From the NCBI RefSeq assembly GCF_001613225.1, contig NZ_BDBY01000143.1, positions 1 through 64,000 of the forward strand: a DNA stretch of 64,000 nt, written 5' to 3'. Origin of the DNA: Nocardia pseudovaccinii NBRC 100343. GTDB taxonomy: Bacteria > Actinomycetota > Actinomycetes > Mycobacteriales > Mycobacteriaceae. The notes below the pieces were generated by a model. That model ran no database searches. It saw nothing but the letters and a program-made list of their open reading frames with translations, and had not been told where the DNA came from. Shown here one piece after another: positions 58,780 to 64,000 of this stretch (its first letter is position 1; the number at the start of each line of letters is the position of its first letter). The position numbers and the translations under genes are program-made.

Positions 58780-59819
58780 GCATCCGTAAACCGCTGATCG
58801 GCTTCGGCCTCTTCGCGATCGTCTCGATCCTGGTCACCGTCGTCGTCTGGAATACGCTCGCGCGGGTCGTGGAGGGTGATACCAATACCTACACTGCGAC
58901 CTTTAGCGATGTGCTCGGCCTGCGCGAGGGCGATGACGTCCGGATGGCGGGTGTGCGGGTCGGCAAGGTCGAAAAGATCGAACTCACCCGGGATTCCAAG
59001 ACCAAGAAGTCCCTCGCCAATGTGACCTTCATCGTGCAGCGCAACCAGACGGTGTACGACGACACCAAGGCGCTGGTGCGCTACCAGAACCTGATCGGCC
59101 AGCGTTATGTCGCGCTGGCCCCGGGCAAGGCGGCGAGCCCCGCCGCGTTGAAGAACAAGGCCACCATTCCGCTCGAGCGCACCGAACCGTCCTTCGATGT
59201 GTCCGGACTGCTCAACGGATTCCAGCCGCTGTTCCAGGTGTTGCAGCCCGAGCAGGTGAACCGGCTCTCGGAGACCTTCATCCAGGCATTGCAGGGTGAC
59301 CGAGTTTCGTTGAGCGCGTTCATCACTCAGGCCGCCACCCTGGCCACGGATTTCCAGCGCCGAGACGCGATTCTCAGCGATGTGATCACCAACCTCAGCG
59401 GCGTGATGTCGGGGTTGGCCAAGCGAGGTGATGAATTGGAGACCCTGGTTACCCAGACCCGGGCACTGATCGGCGGCCTGTACGACCAGGGCCAGTCGCT
59501 GCAAGCGTCCACGGTGCAGATCGCGGACGCGACCAGCGGACTGGTGGACATGATGGGCAAGATCCAGCCGAAGCTGGCCACCGCACAGGATTCGACGAGC
59601 GCGGCGCTGACAATGCTGATCGCCAATGGCGCCAAACTCGACCAAGCCGCGATCGACCTGCCCGCGGCGCTGTCCGCCCTCGGCAAGTTCACCCAGGACG
59701 GCGCCTACGCGAATGCGTACTTCTGCAAGCTGGACGTCTCGCTGTACGGCATCCTGCTCCCCCGCGGTCTGCTCCCACAGATCGGTGGCAACGGACAGTC
59801 GGCGGTGTGCCGCCCATGA
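58776..59819 (+). CDS. mceB: MCE family protein MceB
   Basis: The 347-residue product has an N-terminal hydrophobic anchor (about 8-30) and the MCE domain (about 35-115, VLGLREGDDVRMAGVRVGKV). A helical region follows to the end. It overlaps mceA and mceC by 4 bp each. The C-terminus CKLDVSLYGILLPRGLL is characteristic of MceB proteins. Confidence 0.92.
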   Translation: MSIRKPLIGFGLFAIVSILVTVVVWNTLARVVEGDTNTYTATFSDVLGLREGDDVRMAGVRVGKVEKIELTRDSKTKKSLANVTFIVQRNQTVYDDTKALVRYQNLIGQRYVALAPGKAASPAALKNKATIPLERTEPSFDVSGLLNGFQPLFQVLQPEQVNRLSETFIQALQGDRVSLSAFITQAATLATDFQRRDAILSDVITNLSGVMSGLAKRGDELETLVTQTRALIGGLYDQGQSLQASTVQIADATSGLVDMMGKIQPKLATAQDSTSAALTMLIANGAKLDQAAIDLPAALSALGKFTQDGAYANAYFCKLDVSLYGILLPRGLLPQIGGNGQSAVCRP

Positions 59820-60814
59820 TGACCAAGATCAAGGACAGCTTCAACGGCAACCGCTACTTCTGGCTGGGTGTCATCGGTGGCGTCCTCATCATCGTGCTGC
59901 TGCTCGGCTCGAGCGCTTACAAGCTGATCGGCGTCGGTGAGAAGACGGTCAAGGCCGAGTTCGTGCAGACCGCCGGGGTCAAGGTCGGCGACAAGGTCAA
60001 TGTGGCCGGTGTCCCGAGCGGACATGTGGCCGGTGCGAAGCTGGAGAACGGGCATATCCTGCTCACTCTCAGCGTGAACGACGATGTGAAGCTCGGACCG
60101 GATGCCAGGGCCTCGATCAAGATGGCGACGCTGCTCGGCGCGCGCTACGTCGATCTCGATCCGGGCGACGGGTCGGGATTGAAGAACGGCCGAATCCCGT
60201 TGTCCAACACTTCGGTTCCGTACAACCTGGCCGATGTGGTCGAGTACGGCACGCCGAAGTTCGAGGCGCTCGACACCAAGCAGCTGGCCACTTCGCTCGA
60301 TCTGATCAACAAGCAGTTGGGCGATTCGCCCGCGCTGACGGCGCAGGCGCTGGACAGCGTCGGCGCGCTGGCGAAGGTGATGGATTCGCGCAAGGCGGAG
60401 GTCGACAGCCTGCTGAAGGATCTCGACCGGGTCACCAGGATTCTCGGCGACAACCGCAACAGCGTGCTGTTGGTGATCACCCAGGGCGAGGCCATCGCCA
60501 ACCGGGTGATGGAACGGCAGAGCCTGCTGCGCCAGCTGCTCGACAATGTCTCGACGCTGAGCCGCCAGCTGCAGGAGATCGGTGCGGCCAATAACAACCA
60601 GCTCGGCCCGACCATCGAGCAGCTGAACACCATGGCGGAGGGCCTGCAGAAGAACAAGGACAACCTCGACCGGATGTTGCAGATCATGCCGGTGTCAGTG
60701 CGCACTTTCAACAACGCGTTCGGCAACGGTCCGTACGGTGAGGTCGGCCTCCCCTGGCTCTTCCCCGACAATTGGTTGTGCTTCGCCCACATGATCGAGG
60801 GGTGCAAGGGATGA
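59816..60814 (+). CDS. mceC: MCE family protein MceC
   Basis: The 332-residue product (ATG 59816 in an ATGA overlap) has a membrane anchor (about 15-35) and the MCE domain (about 40-115, TAGVKVGDKVNVAGVPSG). The helical part is shorter than in mycobacterial MceC, and there is no Pro-rich tail. It ends in a 4-bp overlap with mceD. Confidence 0.9.
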   Translation: MMTKIKDSFNGNRYFWLGVIGGVLIIVLLLGSSAYKLIGVGEKTVKAEFVQTAGVKVGDKVNVAGVPSGHVAGAKLENGHILLTLSVNDDVKLGPDARASIKMATLLGARYVDLDPGDGSGLKNGRIPLSNTSVPYNLADVVEYGTPKFEALDTKQLATSLDLINKQLGDSPALTAQALDSVGALAKVMDSRKAEVDSLLKDLDRVTRILGDNRNSVLLVITQGEAIANRVMERQSLLRQLLDNVSTLSRQLQEIGAANNNQLGPTIEQLNTMAEGLQKNKDNLDRMLQIMPVSVRTFNNAFGNGPYGEVGLPWLFPDNWLCFAHMIEGCKG

Positions 60815-61920
60815 GACTGATGCGAATCAACCTGCGCCGGGCGGCCAAACCACTGATGATCAGCGCCGCGGCCCTGGCTATCGGTAGTTGCTCGCTGGTG
60901 CCGAGTTCGGTGGACAGCGCGCTGGGCAACACGATGACGATCACCGCGGACTTCGAGAACATCGCGGGTGTCTTCGAGGGCAATCCGGTCACGGTGCTCG
61001 GCCTGCAAGTCGGCAAGATCGACAAGATCATTCCCAAGGGCACGCTGGTCGAGGTGCACATGACGATCGACAAGGATGTCAAGATCCCGAAGGACGCGAT
61101 GGCAGCGATCGTTTCGCCGTCCATCGTGACCGACCGGCACATCGAACTCACCCCTGTCTATACCCAGGGCGAGGCCATGTCCAACGGTGCGCATCTGCCG
61201 AAGGCGAAGACCAAGACGCCGGTCGAGCTGGACACAATGCTCAAGACCATCGATCAGTTCGCCGCCGCGCTCGAGCCGAAACCGGGTGGTCCCGAGGGCA
61301 TCGGCCCGCTGTCGGGTCGGGTGCTCTATCCGATGTTGAACGGCAACGGCGAGAAGATGCGTGACACCCTCAACGCGCTCTCCGGCGCGTTGAAGGTCGG
61401 CGTCGACAACAAGGACGCGGTTGCCAGCATCATTGTCAAATTGAACGAGCTGACCACGATGTTGGCCGAAAACGACCAGTCCGTACGCGATTTCAGCAAT
61501 CGCATGACGCAGATGACCGGACTGCTCGCCGATCAGGCCCCCGGCCTGCAGGCCACGCTGCAGCAGCTCAACGACTTCCTGGCCAATACGAGCTCGGTCT
61601 TCGTGCAGTACCAGGATCAGCTGGGCAGTTCGCTCGCGGGTCTGACCAAGGTGACCGATCAGTTGCGTGCCAACGCCCGCGGCCTGACCGAGGTCGTCGA
61701 CATCGCGCCGCTGCTCATGCAGAACCTGGACCGGTCGATGAACCGGGAATTGGGTTACGTCCGGCTGCACGGCAACCTGCCGACCTTCCTCAACGGCGAA
61801 CTGCTGAGCGTGTTCTGTGAACGGATTCAAATGCGCTCGGATGGTTGCCGGACCGGCAAACTGGAGGACCTCGGTCCGGACCTTGGTGTTACGGCGGCAC
61901 TGCTGGGGATGACCAAATGA
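60811..61920 (+). CDS. mceD: MCE family protein MceD
   Basis: The 369-residue product (ATG 60811) has a short hydrophobic start with a good lipobox, IGSC at residues 24-27, so it may be a lipoprotein. The MCE domain spans about 38-115 (FEGNPVTVLGLQVGKIDKI). Helices extend to the end (MQNLDRSMNRELGYVRLHG). M. tuberculosis Mce1D is about 530 residues with a Pro-rich tail, so this form is shorter. It overlaps mceC and mceE as ATGA. Confidence 0.9.
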   Translation: MRLMRINLRRAAKPLMISAAALAIGSCSLVPSSVDSALGNTMTITADFENIAGVFEGNPVTVLGLQVGKIDKIIPKGTLVEVHMTIDKDVKIPKDAMAAIVSPSIVTDRHIELTPVYTQGEAMSNGAHLPKAKTKTPVELDTMLKTIDQFAAALEPKPGGPEGIGPLSGRVLYPMLNGNGEKMRDTLNALSGALKVGVDNKDAVASIIVKLNELTTMLAENDQSVRDFSNRMTQMTGLLADQAPGLQATLQQLNDFLANTSSVFVQYQDQLGSSLAGLTKVTDQLRANARGLTEVVDIAPLLMQNLDRSMNRELGYVRLHGNLPTFLNGELLSVFCERIQMRSDGCRTGKLEDLGPDLGVTAALLGMTK

Positions 61921-63029
61921 GCGACCGGTTCACATTGAAAGCCCGCCGCGCACTGATCGCACTGGCCGCGGCATCGGGGGTCGCCATCACCTCCGGTTGT
62001 GGTCTCACGGTGGAGAGCCTGCCGCTGCCCAAACCGGGCGCGAGCGGTGAAACCTACACCCTGCATGCGAAATTCGAGAACGCGCTGAACCTGCCAGATC
62101 AGGCGAAGGTGAAGATCGGTGGCTCCGATGTCGGTGTGGTCTCCAATATCAAGACCAAGAACTTCGAGGCCATTGTCGATCTGAAGATCAGCAAGGACAT
62201 CGAACTGCCGGTCGGCAGTACCGCGGAACTACGCCAGGCCACCCCGCTCGGTGACGTGTTCGTCGCGGTGTCCAAGCCCAAGCCCGAACCGGCTCCGGGG
62301 TCTCCGATGCTGCACGACGGCGAGACCCTCGGTCGAGATAAGACCTCGGCGGGCGCCACCGTCGAGGAGTTGTTGATCTCGGTATCCATGTTGTTCAATG
62401 GCGGTGGCGTGGCCGCGCTGACCAAGCTGACCTCGGAGATGGATTCCATCGTTGGTGGTCGCGGCGATCAGATAGCGCATCTGATCAATGAAATGACCGG
62501 CGTGGTAGGCAGTTTGAACGACAACAGCGCCCGGGTGGACAGCGTGCTCGCCCAGTTCAGCTCGCTCGCCAACACCATCGAGGGCAGGCACGCGGAATTG
62601 GGTCAGGTCGCCGATACATTGCCGCAGATGATCGGCGCCGTCGCGGAGAACAACCGGGCCATCGGTGATCTGCTGCAGAAGATTTCGGTGACCAGCGCGG
62701 CGCTCGGCGACTATGCCAACACCTCCAGCGACCAACTGAGCGATCTACTCGACAATGTGCACAAGCTGATGACCGCCCTGTCGCAGTCCGAGCAGAACTT
62801 CGGTCCCGCATTGGATGCGCTGCGCGAAATACGTGGCCCGATCGACGCGTCCTTCCGCGGTAACAGCCTCGCTGTCTACGCCACCGTCACCAATATCCAC
62901 AACTTCAGCTTGTTGTCGGATCCGGCGCAGGGCAAGTTCTTCGACGGCCGCGATCTCAGCGACTTCGCGGGCAGCCTGATCACCGTTCTGCAGGCGATTC
63001 AAGGACGACTGCAGGGGGGTCACCGATGA
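61917..63029 (+). CDS. mceE: MCE family lipoprotein MceE
   Basis: MceE proteins (LprK type) are lipoproteins of the MCE tube. The 370-residue product (ATG 61917) has a signal peptide with Cys28 (ITSGC; the -3 residue is Thr, a weak lipobox). The MCE domain spans about 45-125 (LPDQAKVKIGGSDVGVV), followed by helices. Its stop overlaps the mceF start as ATGA. Confidence 0.9.
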   Translation: MSDRFTLKARRALIALAAASGVAITSGCGLTVESLPLPKPGASGETYTLHAKFENALNLPDQAKVKIGGSDVGVVSNIKTKNFEAIVDLKISKDIELPVGSTAELRQATPLGDVFVAVSKPKPEPAPGSPMLHDGETLGRDKTSAGATVEELLISVSMLFNGGGVAALTKLTSEMDSIVGGRGDQIAHLINEMTGVVGSLNDNSARVDSVLAQFSSLANTIEGRHAELGQVADTLPQMIGAVAENNRAIGDLLQKISVTSAALGDYANTSSDQLSDLLDNVHKLMTALSQSEQNFGPALDALREIRGPIDASFRGNSLAVYATVTNIHNFSLLSDPAQGKFFDGRDLSDFAGSLITVLQAIQGRLQGGHR

Positions 63030-64000
63030 GTTGGCTCGGCAAATTGATGCAGCGCAAGATGCTGCTGTCCACTATCGGCCTGGTGCTGGTGTTCGTCGTC
63101 GGAGCCAGCTATCTGCTGGTGTCCGTCATGCGGGTGAATCCACTGAAGTCGACCTATGCCGTCACGGTGAACCTGGACCGCTCCGGTGGTCTGCAGCCGG
63201 GCAACGATGTGACCCTGCGGGGTTATCGCATCGGCAAGGTGACCTCGATCGAGTTGGTCGATCGAGGTCAATCCATCGCCGCGAAGGCCGAAATCGACAG
63301 CAAGTACAAGATTCCGGCCGACACCAAGATATCGGTGGGCGCGCTCTCCGGTGCCGGTGAGCAGTACATCGACTTCCGGCCGAATTCCGAGCAGGCGCCG
63401 TTCCTGAAGGACGGTGCGGTCATCGAATTCGATGCGGAGAAGATCAAGACCCCGACCCCGATCTGGTCGGTGCTCGACAACTCCAGAGCGCTGATCGATC
63501 AGGTCGATCCGGATAAGTTCAGCGTCATCCTTGCCAACCTGGACACCGCGCTCAGTGGCGGCCCGGATCAGTTGCGCGGCATGGTGAACGGCATCAGCCT
63601 GGCCATGGCCGGTTTCGACAATCTGCTGCCGCAGACCCAGAATCTGATCACCAACCTGCGCACCATCGCGAACACCACCTCGATGGCACAGCCCGATCTC
63701 GCGACGCTGACCCGCAATTCGGGCCAGCTGTTCGACCAGTTCAACAATGCCAACGGTGAACTGCAGGCGGTGCTGGAGAAGGCGCCGGGACAGCTGACGA
63801 GTCTCGGTGCGGTGCTGGACAAGACCGCCGATCCGATCACCAGTCTCGCGGCCAACTTCGCGGCGATGACGCGGGCCGCGCAGCTGCGGATTCCGGCGCT
63901 GCAGGCGCTGTTCCCCTCACTGAACATCGGGTTGTCCGCGGCTGGAGTGCCGGCGCACGACAACGAGTTCCACGCTGTCGCGGATATCTGGGTTCGGCCG
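63026..64000 (+). CDS. mceF: MCE family protein MceF, cut by the window end
   Basis: The reading frame from ATG 63026 is open for 325 codons to the window edge, so the gene is partial. An N-terminal anchor (about 12-33, LLSTIGLVLVFVVGASYLL) is followed by the MCE domain (about 37-115, LQPGNDVTLRGYRIGKV) and helices. It is the sixth Mce gene, as expected. Mce-associated proteins (mas) usually follow and would lie beyond the window. Confidence 0.92.
   Translation, partial: MSWLGKLMQRKMLLSTIGLVLVFVVGASYLLVSVMRVNPLKSTYAVTVNLDRSGGLQPGNDVTLRGYRIGKVTSIELVDRGQSIAAKAEIDSKYKIPADTKISVGALSGAGEQYIDFRPNSEQAPFLKDGAVIEFDAEKIKTPTPIWSVLDNSRALIDQVDPDKFSVILANLDTALSGGPDQLRGMVNGISLAMAGFDNLLPQTQNLITNLRTIANTTSMAQPDLATLTRNSGQLFDQFNNANGELQAVLEKAPGQLTSLGAVLDKTADPITSLAANFAAMTRAAQLRIPALQALFPSLNIGLSAAGVPAHDNEFHAVADIWVRP

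Overview
The window is the replication-origin region of a high-GC actinobacterium with a mycolate-type envelope. The best fit is a Nocardia or close relative. This rests on gene order that matches the Mycobacterium tuberculosis oriC neighbourhood almost gene for gene, on Nocardia-like start peptides, and on envelope genes (CwlM, MurJ with a pseudokinase tail, an mce operon, a DUF4185 arabinanase-type protein). No tRNA, rRNA, CRISPR array, insertion sequence or prophage was seen.

Region 1 (1-13.3 kb) is the origin core. recF, dnaN and dnaA run leftward. An 840-bp oriC between dnaN and dnaA holds degenerate DnaA boxes, an AT-rich tract with TAG trinucleotides, and a recurrent TCCTCGAGGA palindrome that is often fused to a DnaA-box core. 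rpmH, rnpA, yidD, yidC and a KH/R3H gene run rightward and end at a strong hairpin. rsmG, parA, parB and an acetyltransferase-like gene follow, with five parS-like 16-mers, two of them inside coding starts.

Region 2 (13.3-28 kb) is the conserved envelope and stress block. It holds the pseudo-amidase cwlM, thioredoxin and its reductase, sigM with its anti-sigma factor, a 1476-residue MurJ fusion, a DUF6049 membrane protein, a Nudix hydrolase and the divergent CCA-adding enzyme gene pcnA.

Region 3 (28-55 kb) is more variable: a membrane-associated hypothetical, a remnant of an epimerase gene, 5-oxoprolinase, a DUF4185 protein, a calcium-loop protein, two MFS transporters, a second Nudix protein, a pirin, an XRE/DUF397 pair with a divergent partner, an M13 metallopeptidase, a complete ugpA-ugpE-ugpB-ugpC glycerophosphodiester-type ABC importer, an L,D-transpeptidase, a cytochrome P450, a serine hydrolase, an LppU-type lipoprotein and a secreted serine protease.

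Region 4 (55-64 kb) is an mce lipid-import operon, yrbEA-yrbEB-mceA to mceF, whose genes mostly overlap by ATGA. mceF is cut by the window end. A 20-bp perfect palindrome upstream is a candidate operator.

Most genes here are well-known families. The parts that most deserve a second look are regulatory: the oriC motif architecture, the parS cluster, a pair of divergent promoters sharing one -35 element at 39.3 kb, the diverged intergenic repeat at 26.2 kb, and the palindrome in front of the mce operon.
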